Shown in pieces: positions 1-11,359 of a DNA stretch of 64,000 nucleotides. Location: contig NZ_OY726398.1 in assembly GCF_963378105.1 (NCBI RefSeq), forward strand, positions 1,054,001-1,118,000, written 5' to 3'. The notes below the pieces were generated by a model. It was not told the DNA's origin. It did not search any database and saw only the letters and a list, made by a program, of their open reading frames with translations. Positions within the stretch are counted from its first letter, which is position 1. Each line of letters begins with the position of its first letter. This DNA is from Mycolicibacter sp. MU0102 (lineage in GTDB: Bacteria; Actinomycetota; Actinomycetes; Mycobacteriales; Mycobacteriaceae). The position numbers and the translations under genes are program-made.

Positions 1-48
1 GAGGCGCGCCCCCGTGTGCCGGGATGCCGATCGGACTGGAGGAGCGAC

Positions 49-1470
49 GTGAAGCAATGGACCACCTTCGGATTGATCGTCATGATGCTGGCCGCAGTCA
101 GCGGCTGCGGTGGTAGGCAGTCGACCGAGCCCGCCGGCCCGGCGCCGGCCCAGTCCGCCGATCAGGTCCGTCAGATCGCCAAGGAGGCCTACGTCTACGG
201 CTTCCCGATGGTGGACTCCTACCGCATCCAGCATGCCTACTTCGTCGACAAGGCGGGGTCGCAGTACAAGGGTGACTGGAACCAGACGCACAGCACTGCA
301 AGGGTTTACACCCCCGATGACACCACCGTGCAGACGCCGAACTCCGATACGCCCTACACGATGCTGGGCACTGACCTGCGAGCCGAGCCGTTGGTACTCA
401 CCGTGCCGCCGATCGAGGCTGGCCGCTACTACTCGCTGCAGTTCATCGATGCCTACACGGCCAACTACGCCTACGTGGGCAGCCGCACGACCGGCAACGG
501 CGGCGGCAAGTACCTGCTGGCCGGACCCGGTTGGCAGGGCGACAAGCCTGACGGCGTCGACGAGGTGATCCGCTCCGACACCGGCTTCGGGCTGGTGATC
601 TACCGCACTCAGCTGTTCGACCCCGCCGACATCGACAACGTCAAGAAGATCCAGGCCGGTTACACCGTGGAGCCACTGTCGGCCTACCTCAAGCAACCCG
701 CGGTGAGCGCCCCGCCGGTGGATTTCATCGCGCCGCTGACACCCGAGGAACAGAAGACCTCACCGAAGTTCTTCGAGATCTTGAGCTTCATCCTGAAGTA
801 CGCGCCGGTACTACCGGGGGAGCAGGACCTGCGGGCCCGGTTCGCCAGCATCGGCATCGGCCCCGACGGCTCCTTCAACGCCGATGAACTCAGCGCCGAG
901 GCTCGCGACGCCGTCCAGGCCGGGATGGCCGACGCCTGGGCCGAACAGAATGCCTTCAAGAAGGACAAGCTGGACACCGGGCAGGTGACCTCGGCTCAGC
1001 TGTTCGGCACCCGGGAGTTCTTGCACGGCAACTACCTCTACCGGATGGCCGGGGCGGTGTTGGGCATCTACGGGAACTCGGCGGAGGAAGCCATCTATCC
1101 GGTGGTCGCGGTGGACTCCGACGGCGCCCCGCTGAGCGGCGCCAACGGCTACACCCTGCGGTTCGCGCCCGGACAGCTGCCACCGGTCAACTCGTTCTGG
1201 TCGCTGACCATGTACAAGATGCCCGAAAGCCTGCTGGTGGCCAACCCGATCAACCGGTATCTGATCAACTCGCCGATGCTGCCGGATCTGACCCGCGATC
1301 CCGACGGCGGAATCACCGTCTACGTGCAGAACAAGTCCCCGGGCGCGGGCAAGGAAACCAACTGGCTGCCTGCACCGGAGGGGCCGTTCCAGATGATCCT
1401 GCGGCTGTACTGGCCCAAGGAAGAAGCGCTGGGCGGCACCTGGGCACCGCCGAAGGCGGTGAAAAACTAG
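49..1470 (+). CDS. DUF1254/DUF1214 domain lipoprotein
   Basis: This 473-residue exported protein probably starts at the GTG at 49, which has a GGAGGA Shine-Dalgarno just upstream; a frame from 16 is also open. The N-terminus is a lipoprotein signal with lipobox VSGC, placing the lipidated Cys at residue 20. A DUF1254 region follows (around AYVYGFPM and NSDTPYTML) and then a C-terminal DUF1214 region (LPPVNSFWSLTMY to LRLYWPKEE). These two domains usually occur together in a single exported protein of unknown activity. No catalytic residues can be assigned. It is convergent with the next two genes and lies outside the M. tuberculosis-like block that starts at lpqT. Confidence 0.85.
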   Translation: MKQWTTFGLIVMMLAAVSGCGGRQSTEPAGPAPAQSADQVRQIAKEAYVYGFPMVDSYRIQHAYFVDKAGSQYKGDWNQTHSTARVYTPDDTTVQTPNSDTPYTMLGTDLRAEPLVLTVPPIEAGRYYSLQFIDAYTANYAYVGSRTTGNGGGKYLLAGPGWQGDKPDGVDEVIRSDTGFGLVIYRTQLFDPADIDNVKKIQAGYTVEPLSAYLKQPAVSAPPVDFIAPLTPEEQKTSPKFFEILSFILKYAPVLPGEQDLRARFASIGIGPDGSFNADELSAEARDAVQAGMADAWAEQNAFKKDKLDTGQVTSAQLFGTREFLHGNYLYRMAGAVLGIYGNSAEEAIYPVVAVDSDGAPLSGANGYTLRFAPGQLPPVNSFWSLTMYKMPESLLVANPINRYLINSPMLPDLTRDPDGGITVYVQNKSPGAGKETNWLPAPEGPFQMILRLYWPKEEALGGTWAPPKAVKN

Positions 1471-1480
1471 GCGGGTTCGC

Positions 1481-1753
1481 TTAGTTGCAGTTGTTGGCGT
1501 GCACCCAACGGCCGTTGTAGCCCACGCAGGTGTTGACCGGGGGAGGCGGCGGCGGAGGCGGCGGAGGCACGTCTTCGGGTAGCGGCGCGTAGTAGGCCGG
1601 CGGTGGCACCGGGTCGGCGCATCCGCTGACATACACCCTGCGGCCCACGCCGACGCAGCCCGCACTGGCGGTACCGGCCGGGGTGAACACGACCACGGCG
1701 CCCGGCAGGCTGGTCAGGGCCAGTGCCGCGACGACCCACATCCGGCGTGCCAT
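1481..1753 (-). CDS. Small proline- and cysteine-rich exported protein
   Basis: The 90-residue product starts at ATG 1753. That ATG overlaps the stop of the upstream hemophore-like gene as TGATG, so the two are probably translationally coupled. A signal peptide ends near ASA at residue 31. The mature part has four Cys (33, 45, 76, 89), which could form two disulfides. A run of about ten prolines (63-72) separates the two Cys pairs. I do not recognise a named family. Position and coupling suggest a cell-envelope or secreted partner of the hemophore-like protein, but this is inference. Confidence 0.65.
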   Translation of the reverse strand: MARRMWVVAALALTSLPGAVVVFTPAGTASAGCVGVGRRVYVSGCADPVPPPAYYAPLPEDVPPPPPPPPPPVNTCVGYNGRWVHANNCN

Positions 1754-2121
1754 CACTGGTCCAGCAGTGGGCGCTCGGGCTGGGGCAATCCGCAACGGGC
1801 GCGGAAGTCGGCCAGAGGCTGGCGCAGCCCCAACAGGTCGGAGTGGGCCTGCGGGTTGTCGGCGAAGAAGCTGCGAACTGCCTCGGGCACCTCGTCATCG
1901 GGCCGGTTGTGCAGGCCGGTGTAGAACTCGTTGACGTCCGGATGTGCGTAGAGGTAACCCGACGTCGAGGCGGCGACGCCGGTGGCCACGTTGGCCATGT
2001 CGGCGGCGGTGCAGCCGGGCTGCGGGTCGGCCAGCGCCACGGCCGGCGCCAGCAGACCGGTCGCGACGGCGGCTACGCCGAGGCCGGTCAGGCTCAGCGA
2101 TGAGAGGCGATCGAGGGACAT
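1753..2121 (-). CDS. Hemophore-like (hemophore-related) exported protein
   Basis: This 122-residue product starts at ATG 2121, preceded by AAGGGAG; an in-frame ATG at 2151 is less well placed. It has a signal peptide with a likely cut after ALA (residue 31). The small mature domain carries two Cys (37 and 110) and the segment YLYAHPDVNEFY, which I associate with the mycobacterial hemophore-related family (Rv0203-like small secreted helical proteins). Known hemophores of this type bind heme outside the cell for uptake. Heme binding by this copy is not shown by the sequence. It is translationally coupled to the small Pro/Cys-rich gene. Confidence 0.7.
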   Translation of the reverse strand: MSLDRLSSLSLTGLGVAAVATGLLAPAVALADPQPGCTAADMANVATGVAASTSGYLYAHPDVNEFYTGLHNRPDDEVPEAVRSFFADNPQAHSDLLGLRQPLADFRARCGLPQPERPLLDQ

Positions 2122-2178
2122 GGCGGAACTCCCTTCAGGCGGGTGCGTCACTTTAACAAGACCCGAGGCCGGTGGGGG

Positions 2179-2835
2179 TCACTTCGCGGCGACGGTGAAG
2201 CCCTTCATGATCGCCTCGACGTCGGTGGCGTTCTTGGGTGCCTCATCGGCGGGCGCGGTGACCGCCAACTGCACCAGGTAACGCTGTTCGGCCGGCGCTG
2301 AACCGGTGGCGATCACCATCCGGAACCAACTGTGCAGGCGTTGACCATCCATGTCGTAGGTGCCCTGCACCATCGATGACGGGAAGCCTTGGTAGTCCTC
2401 GTTGGAGGCGTCCAGCAGCCGGAAGTTCGGTGAAAGCTGGGCGTCGACCACACCGTGCCGGATGGCCTCCTTCGAGTCGAATTTCCCGTTGAGCTTGACC
2501 ACACTCAAAATCGCCCGGGGGAACTTCTCGCCCTTGCCCAGGACCAGTGTGGTGGCCGGCAGCATCGGGTTTTCTTTCTTCGTCCAGCCCGGCGGCGTGG
2601 GGATCGACACGGTCAGGTCGGTCGGTGCGTTGGGCGCGACCGCTTCAGCGGCCACTCCCTGGTCCTCCAGGTATCGGCCGACGCTGACTGGTGCCTCCGG
2701 CTCCGACGAGGTGGTGGTCGTGGTGCCGTTGCCCCAAATCGACTGATAGTCAGGGGTTTTAGTGCCGCATCCGGATGTGGTGCTGGCCAGGACCGCGCAC
2801 GCCAATGCCGCGACCGTCAAGCGCAGCGGGGTCAC
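2179..2835 (-). CDS. lpqT: LpqT/LpqN-family lipoprotein
   Basis: The 218-residue lipoprotein starts at GTG 2835, inside the end of arsC (GTGA overlap of start and stop), so it is translationally coupled. The signal peptide ends in TTSGC with the lipidated Cys at 23, followed by a Thr/Ser-rich linker. The C-terminal domain (about 70-218, including TPPGWTKKENP and a terminal VEAIMKGFTVAAK) fits the mycobacterial LpqN/LpqT family, which resembles proteins of the PsbP/MOG1-like fold. Its place beside prs and glmU matches M. tuberculosis lpqT (Rv1016c). Its role in the envelope is unknown. Confidence 0.82.
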   Translation of the reverse strand: MTPLRLTVAALACAVLASTTSGCGTKTPDYQSIWGNGTTTTTSSEPEAPVSVGRYLEDQGVAAEAVAPNAPTDLTVSIPTPPGWTKKENPMLPATTLVLGKGEKFPRAILSVVKLNGKFDSKEAIRHGVVDAQLSPNFRLLDASNEDYQGFPSSMVQGTYDMDGQRLHSWFRMVIATGSAPAEQRYLVQLAVTAPADEAPKNATDVEAIMKGFTVAAK

Positions 2836-3176
2836 AGGATCTCGCGGACCGCGTCAATCGGACGGGCCAACCGGGTGCCGTTACCGGTGACGACGAACGG
2901 CCGCTGGATCAGGATCGGGTTCGCGGCCATCGCGTCAAGCAGTTCGTCATCGGTTGCCTCAGCCAGGTTCAGCTCGGCGTACACCGCTTCGCCGGTACGC
3001 ACGGCGTCGCGCACACCGATTCCGGCGGCGCTGATCATCTCCGCCAGCTCCGCACGCGACGGCGGGGTCTTGAGGTACTCCACGACCGTCGGCTCGATAC
3101 CGTTCTCGCGCAGCAGCTCCAGCGTCTTGCGTGAGGTCGAACAGCGCGGGTTGTGATAGACCACCGCGTCAGCCAT
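2832..3176 (-). CDS. arsC: ArsC/Spx-family arsenate reductase
   Basis: The 114-residue protein opens with VVYHNPRCSTSRKTLELL, the glutaredoxin-type arsenate reductase signature with active Cys12. A conserved Arg lies in the later QRPFVV segment. Glutaredoxin-linked ArsC enzymes reduce arsenate through this Cys. ATG 3176 is chosen because GGGGAT lies a few bases upstream; ATGs at 3185 and 3191 are alternatives. The start overlaps the end of prs and the stop overlaps the start of lpqT, so prs-arsC-lpqT reads as one coupled set. No ars repressor or arsenite pump is nearby, so a stress or redox role is also possible. Confidence 0.85.
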   Translation of the reverse strand: MADAVVYHNPRCSTSRKTLELLRENGIEPTVVEYLKTPPSRAELAEMISAAGIGVRDAVRTGEAVYAELNLAEATDDELLDAMAANPILIQRPFVVTGNGTRLARPIDAVREIL

Positions 3177-3177
3177 G

Positions 3178-4164
3178 TCAGGCATCCCCATCGAAAAGCC
3201 CGGTGACTGAGCCGTTTTCGAACACCGCCCGGATGGTGCTGGCCAGCAGCGGAGCGATCGACAGCACGGTCAGCGCCGGGAACTGCTTGTCCTCGGTGAT
3301 CGGCAGCGTGTTGGTGACGATCACCTCGCTGGCCCCGCAGGCCGCCAACCGCTCGGATGCCGGGCTGGACAGCACGCCGTGGGTGGCGGCGATCACCACG
3401 TCGACTGCTCCCGCCTCGCGCAGCAGGCCAACCGCCCCGGCGATGGTGCCACCGGTGTCGATCATGTCGTCGGTGATCACACAGGTTTTGCCGGCGACCT
3501 CGCCGACCACCCGGTTGGCTTTGACCTGGTTGGGCACCCGGGGATCACGGGTCTTGTGGATGAACGCCAGCGGCACGCCGCCCAGCGAGTCCGCCCACTT
3601 CTCGGCGACCCGCACCCGGCCGGAGTCGGGGGAGACCACCACGACGTCCTTGCCGTTGTTGAGGTAGTTGTCCCGGATGTAGCCGCACAGCAGCGGCTGG
3701 GCCCGCATGTGGTCCACCGGGCCGTCGAAGAAGCCCTGGATCTGGTCGGTGTGCAGGTCCACCGTGACGATTCGGTCGGCGCCGGCCGTCTTGAGCAGGT
3801 CGGCGACCAGGCGGGCCGAAATCGGTTCGCGGCCGCGGTGCTTCTTGTCCTGGCGGGCATACGGGTAGAACGGCAGGATCGCGGTGATCCGCTTGGCGCT
3901 GCCCCGCTTGAGCGCGTCGATCATGATCAGCTGTTCCATCAGGTGCTGATTCAGTGGCGCGGGGTGCGACTGCAGAACGAAGGCGTCGCAGCCGCGCACG
4001 GACTCGTCGAAGCGCACGAAGATCTCGCCGTTGGCAAAGTCCCGGGCGGTCTGCGCGGTAACCGGTACGTCCAGTTCTTTGGCGACCTGATCAGCCAACT
4101 CCGGGTGCGCACGACCAGCGAAGAGCATCAGGTTCTTGCGATTGTCTGTCCAGTCGTGGCTCAC
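3178..4164 (-). CDS. prs: Ribose-phosphate pyrophosphokinase
   Basis: PRPP synthetase joins ribose 5-phosphate and ATP to make PRPP for purine, pyrimidine, His and Trp synthesis, and in mycobacteria for decaprenyl-phosphoribose needed in arabinan assembly. The GTG at 4164 gives 328 residues, close to the usual 326; the frame stays open upstream but that part is not Prs-like. Visible signatures are NGEIFVRFDESVRG, the catalytic-loop region YARQDKKHRGREPIS, and the PRPP-binding loop TDDMIDTGGT (about 231-240). It lies downstream of glmU on the same strand with a 109-bp gap, the same order as in M. tuberculosis. Confidence 0.96.
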   Translation of the reverse strand: MSHDWTDNRKNLMLFAGRAHPELADQVAKELDVPVTAQTARDFANGEIFVRFDESVRGCDAFVLQSHPAPLNQHLMEQLIMIDALKRGSAKRITAILPFYPYARQDKKHRGREPISARLVADLLKTAGADRIVTVDLHTDQIQGFFDGPVDHMRAQPLLCGYIRDNYLNNGKDVVVVSPDSGRVRVAEKWADSLGGVPLAFIHKTRDPRVPNQVKANRVVGEVAGKTCVITDDMIDTGGTIAGAVGLLREAGAVDVVIAATHGVLSSPASERLAACGASEVIVTNTLPITEDKQFPALTVLSIAPLLASTIRAVFENGSVTGLFDGDA

Positions 4165-4273
4165 GTGCTGCCCCCGCAGTAGGAGATTGTGGATTTCGGT
4201 CGAGTTAACTCGGGCCTTATGGTACGTAGCCCGGTGCGCGATTTCGCCTCGGGCCGCCTCAACGCGATCAAGC

Positions 4274-5779
4274 TCACGATGACAGATCGGGTGGAGTCTG
4301 GTCGGCTTCTTCGGCGTTATTCGCCGACTCGGCCGCCGAAGCGGCCTGGCTGCCGGGCCGCTTGCGCTGTACCCAGTTCTCGATGTTGCGTTGCGGGCCG
4401 GCCGAGACCGCCAATGCGCCCGGCGGCACATCGTGGCGCACCACCGTCCCGGCGCCGGTGTAGGCGCCGTCGCCGATGGTGACCGGCGCGACGAACATGG
4501 TGTCCGAGCCGGTGCGCACGTGCGAGCCGACCGTGGTCCGCCGTTTGGTCTGGCCGTCGTAGTTGACGAACACGCTCGAGGCGCCGATGTTGCTGTGGTC
4601 GCCGATGTCGGCGTCGCCGACGTAGGTCAGGTGCGGAACCTTGGTCCCGGTGCCGATGGTGGAGTTCTTGGTCTCGACGAAGGCGCCCAGCTTGCCGTCG
4701 GAACCGAGCACCGTGCCGGGACGCAGGTAGGTGAACGGCCCGACCGTCGCACCGGCGCCGATCGCCGACGAGGTGGCGTGGCTGCGGATCACCGACGCAC
4801 CGTCGCCCACCGTGACGTCGGCCAAGGTGGTGTCGGGGCCGATCGTGCAGTGCGCTCCGACGGCGGTGCGGCCGAGCAGCTGGGTTCCGGGCGCAACCGT
4901 CGTGTCGCGCCCGATGGTCACGTCCACGTCGATCCAAGTGGTGGTGGGGTCGACGATGGTGACGCCGGCCCGCTGATGGGTGGCCACCAGGCGGCGGTTG
5001 AGTTCGCCGGCCAACGCGGACAGTTGCACCCGGTCGTTGACGCCGGCCACCAATGCCGCATCGTCGACATGGCGGGCGTGCACCACCTGGCCGTCGCCGC
5101 GGACAATGCCGATCACGTCGGTGAGGTACAGCTCGTGCTGGGCGTTGTCGGAGCCCAGCCGGCCCAGCGCGGAACGCAACGCGGCGATGTCGAAGGCGTA
5201 CACCCCGGCATTGACCTCGCGGATCTCCCGCTGCGACTCGGTGGCATCGGCCTGTTCGACGATCGCGGTGACCTCCCCGTCCTGGGTGTGCAGGATGCGG
5301 CCGTAGCCGGTGGGGTCGGCGAGCGTGGTGGTCAGCACGGTGACCGCGGCCGGGGCGGTGCGATGGGTGTCGATCAGCGCTTGCAGCGTGGCGGTGTCCA
5401 GCAGTGGGATGTCACCGGAGGTGACGACGACGGTGCCGGTGAAGGCGTCCGGCAGGGCTGCCAGACCGCACAGCACCGCGTGCCCGGTGCCGAGCTGCTG
5501 GTCTTGCAGGGCGATGTCGATGGGAAAGTCCAGGGCCTTAGCCAGCTCGGCAACCGGCCCGGTGATGCGCTCGTGCTCGTGGCCCAACACCACCACCAAG
5601 TGGCGGGGCCCGACGCCGGCGGCCGCCTGCAGGCAGTGCGCCAACATGCTGCGACCGCCCAGCTCATGCAGCACTTTGGGGGTGTCGGAGACCATCCGGG
5701 TGCCGGCTCCGGCCGCCAAGACGATGACGGCGTCCTGGCCGGCATCCGGGCTCGAGGGAGCGTGGTTGTACGTCGACAC
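4274..5779 (-). CDS. glmU: Bifunctional GlmU (UDP-GlcNAc synthesis)
   Basis: GlmU acetylates glucosamine-1-phosphate and then uridylates it to UDP-GlcNAc, the precursor for peptidoglycan. The GTG at 5779 gives 501 residues (the family has about 495). The nucleotidyltransferase domain has the LAAGAGTRM signature at 21-29. The C-terminal half is a left-handed beta-helix with hexapeptide repeats (for example VGDGASVI and IGAGATVGPF) and the acetyltransferase segment KNSTIGTGTKVPHLTYVGDADIG. It is preceded on the same strand by tRNA-Gln, with prs downstream. Confidence 0.96.
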   Translation of the reverse strand: MSTYNHAPSSPDAGQDAVIVLAAGAGTRMVSDTPKVLHELGGRSMLAHCLQAAAGVGPRHLVVVLGHEHERITGPVAELAKALDFPIDIALQDQQLGTGHAVLCGLAALPDAFTGTVVVTSGDIPLLDTATLQALIDTHRTAPAAVTVLTTTLADPTGYGRILHTQDGEVTAIVEQADATESQREIREVNAGVYAFDIAALRSALGRLGSDNAQHELYLTDVIGIVRGDGQVVHARHVDDAALVAGVNDRVQLSALAGELNRRLVATHQRAGVTIVDPTTTWIDVDVTIGRDTTVAPGTQLLGRTAVGAHCTIGPDTTLADVTVGDGASVIRSHATSSAIGAGATVGPFTYLRPGTVLGSDGKLGAFVETKNSTIGTGTKVPHLTYVGDADIGDHSNIGASSVFVNYDGQTKRRTTVGSHVRTGSDTMFVAPVTIGDGAYTGAGTVVRHDVPPGALAVSAGPQRNIENWVQRKRPGSQAASAAESANNAEEADQTPPDLSS

Positions 5780-5836
5780 GCCGCCTAGCCTGTCATTCTG
5801 CGCACGCTCGCGGCAAAGGGGTGGGACAAATCTGAG

Positions 5837-5908
5837 CTCCGTCGCCAGGACTCGAACCTGAACTATCTGAACCAAAATCAGAGGTGCTGCCGATTACACC
5901 ACGACGGA
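5837..5908 (-). tRNA. tRNA-Gln (TTG)
   Basis: Read on the minus strand, this is a complete 72-base cloverleaf. The acceptor stem pairs TCCGTCG with CGACGGA, the D arm contains AATCGGCAGCAC, the anticodon stem is TCTGA/TCAGA around loop TTTTGGT (anticodon TTG), and the T arm has GGTTCGAGTCC. The discriminator base is G, as usual for Gln. CCA is not encoded. It lies about 57 bp upstream of glmU, as in M. tuberculosis. Confidence 0.95.
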
Positions 5909-6011
5909 TCGGTGTTCCGCAGTGACTTTAGTCCGACGACGGCGAGGGCCGCCCGCGGCCCGAGTAAGAAGTCGGACAATCCGGTCTAGTGCAACGGACT
6001 ACCCTGGTCGC

Positions 6012-6656
6012 GTGGCTGGTCTGGACAAGGACGGCCGGGCGCCTCGAGCCCGGATGACAGGTAGCGAGCGCCGTCACCAACTCATCGATGTCGCGCGCTC
6101 GCTGTTCGCCGAACGCGGGTATGAGGGCACCTCCATCGAGGAGATCGCGCAACGCGCCAACGTCTCCAAGCCCGTCGTCTATGAGCACTTCGGCGGCAAA
6201 GAGGGCCTCTACGCCGTGGTGGTCGACCGCGAGATGTCGGCGTTGCTGGACGGCATCACCACGTCATTGACCAAGGCGACCAACAACCAGTCCCGGCTGC
6301 GGGTGGAGCGCGTCGCGCTGGCATTGCTGACCTATGTCGACGAGCACACCGACGGATTCCGCATCCTGATCCGCGACTCGCCAGCGTCGATCAGCTCCGG
6401 CACCTACTCGACCCTGCTCAACGACGCGATCGGCCAGGTGTCGTCGATTCTGGCCGGCGACTTCGCCAAGCGCGGCCTGGACCCGGAGACCGCGCCGCTG
6501 TACGCCCAGGCGTTGGTCGGTTCGGTGTCGATGACGGCCCAATGGTGGCTCGACGTACGCGAACCCAAGAAGGAAGTGGTGGCCGCGCACCTGGTCAACC
6601 TGTGTTGGAACGGGCTGACTCACCTGGAGTCCGATCCGACCCTGCACGACGAATAA
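6012..6656 (+). CDS. TetR/AcrR-family transcriptional regulator
   Basis: From GTG 6012 this is 214 residues; ATG 6054 (MTGSERR, 200 residues) is a real alternative and no strong ribosome site decides. The N-terminal TetR helix-turn-helix is clear: LIDVARSLFAERGYEGTSIEEIAQRANVSK then VVYEHFGGKEGLY. The rest is a helical ligand-binding domain ending WNGLTHLESD. Position between glmU and mfd matches M. tuberculosis Rv1019. It is divergent from tRNA-Gln/glmU, and TetR proteins commonly bind their own divergent promoter. Ligand and targets are unknown. Confidence 0.88.
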   Translation: MAGLDKDGRAPRARMTGSERRHQLIDVARSLFAERGYEGTSIEEIAQRANVSKPVVYEHFGGKEGLYAVVVDREMSALLDGITTSLTKATNNQSRLRVERVALALLTYVDEHTDGFRILIRDSPASISSGTYSTLLNDAIGQVSSILAGDFAKRGLDPETAPLYAQALVGSVSMTAQWWLDVREPKKEVVAAHLVNLCWNGLTHLESDPTLHDE

Positions 6657-6715
6657 GGCCTGTACCGCAACGCAAATCGTCGGCCTGAGCCACACCGCCT
6701 AGAATTGCCCACATC

Positions 6716-10360
<3,645 letters not shown>

Positions 10361-10365
10361 CCACG

Positions 10366-11268
10366 ATGACCGTCGTCCTGGTCGACCCCCGCCGACCCTC
10401 GCTTGTCCCGGTCGAAGCCCTCGCGTTGCTCGCAGGTGAGGTCGTCTACACGGAGGAACTGCCGATCGTGGTGCCGTGGTCGTTGCCGGCCGCACGATCG
10501 GTGCTCGTCGGTGCCTCCGACGCGCAAGCCCCGGTGCTGCTGTCCTCGGACCGCAACCATCCCGACGTGGTCGCTCGCCTGGAGGCCGGAGAGGCTCTGA
10601 TCGCGGCGCCGGACGCGCCGGCGGGGGAGCGGCTGATCGACGCGGTCGCGATCATGGACCGGCTGCGCAGCACCGGCCCGTGGGAGAGCGAGCAGACCCA
10701 CGACTCGCTGCGCCGGTTTCTGCTTGAGGAGACCTACGAACTGTTCGACGCGGTCCGCAGCGGCGATGCCGACGAACTGTGCGCGGAGCTCGGCGACGTG
10801 CTTTTGCAGGTGCTGTTCCACGCCCGCATCGCCGAGGATGCGTTGGAGAAGCCGTTCGGCATCGACGACGTCGCGGATTCGCTGCTGCGCAAGCTGACCA
10901 ATCGGGCGCCCGCGGTGCTCGCCGGCGAGGAGATCTCGCTGGCCGAGCAGGTGGCGCAGTGGGAAGAGCGCAAGGCCCTAGAGAAATCAGCGATCAAGCT
11001 CAGGGAGTCGATTCTCGACGATGTGCCGACCGCGCAGCCGGCCTTGGCATTGGCTCAAAAGGTGCTGCAGCGGCTCGCCCGCGCCGGCGTGCCGGCAGAT
11101 CTGATCCCCGAGACGGTCACCACCGTCACGGTGGCCGCCGACACCGATGCCGAAAACGACTTACGGGCAGCGGTTTTGGAACTCATGGACACCGTCCGGT
11201 CGGTGGAGAAGGCGGTCATCGGCGAGCCCACCGAAGAGCAGTGGCGCGCCCACTGGCCGCAGCTCTAA
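10366..11268 (+). CDS. mazG: MazG nucleoside triphosphate pyrophosphohydrolase
   Basis: MazG hydrolyses NTPs and dNTPs to monophosphates, clearing abnormal or oxidised nucleotides. The ATG at 10366, 5 bp after the mfd stop, gives 300 residues (mycobacterial MazG is about 325). The metal-binding acidic pattern is visible in LLEETYELFDAV followed by DELCAELGDVLLQVLFHA. The N-terminal roughly 100 residues (VVLVDPRRPSLVPVEAL) are a mycobacterial extension. The C-terminus ends EEQWRAHWPQL. Order mfd-mazG matches M. tuberculosis Rv1020-Rv1021. Confidence 0.93.
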   Translation: MTVVLVDPRRPSLVPVEALALLAGEVVYTEELPIVVPWSLPAARSVLVGASDAQAPVLLSSDRNHPDVVARLEAGEALIAAPDAPAGERLIDAVAIMDRLRSTGPWESEQTHDSLRRFLLEETYELFDAVRSGDADELCAELGDVLLQVLFHARIAEDALEKPFGIDDVADSLLRKLTNRAPAVLAGEEISLAEQVAQWEERKALEKSAIKLRESILDDVPTAQPALALAQKVLQRLARAGVPADLIPETVTTVTVAADTDAENDLRAAVLELMDTVRSVEKAVIGEPTEEQWRAHWPQL

Positions 11269-11300
11269 CGCGGGCGCCCCGGCACTCTTGCGCCGAAACC

Positions 11301-11343
11301 GACGTTTTGCCGGCGCCTACTCGTACTTTCGCTGCAAAACGTC
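11301..11343. repeat. Palindromic element with CGAGTA-type loop (copy 1)
   Basis: GACGTTTTGC (11301-11310) and GCAAAACGTC (11334-11343) form a perfect 10-bp inverted repeat around a 23-base loop. It sits between the convergent ends of mazG and the PPE gene, so it may act as a terminator for both. Read on the minus strand the loop contains GCGAAAGTACGAGTAG, which resembles the loops of the elements at 52676-52730 and 53611-53665 although the stems are unrelated. Confidence 0.7.
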
Positions 11344-11359
11344 AGTCTCGCGGAGCCGA

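Noticed and set aside
4391..5788. Long open frame antisense to glmU
   Set aside because: High-GC mycobacterial genes produce long antisense frames; this one is low-complexity (Gly/Val/His/Gln-rich) with no family signature, while glmU is unmistakable.
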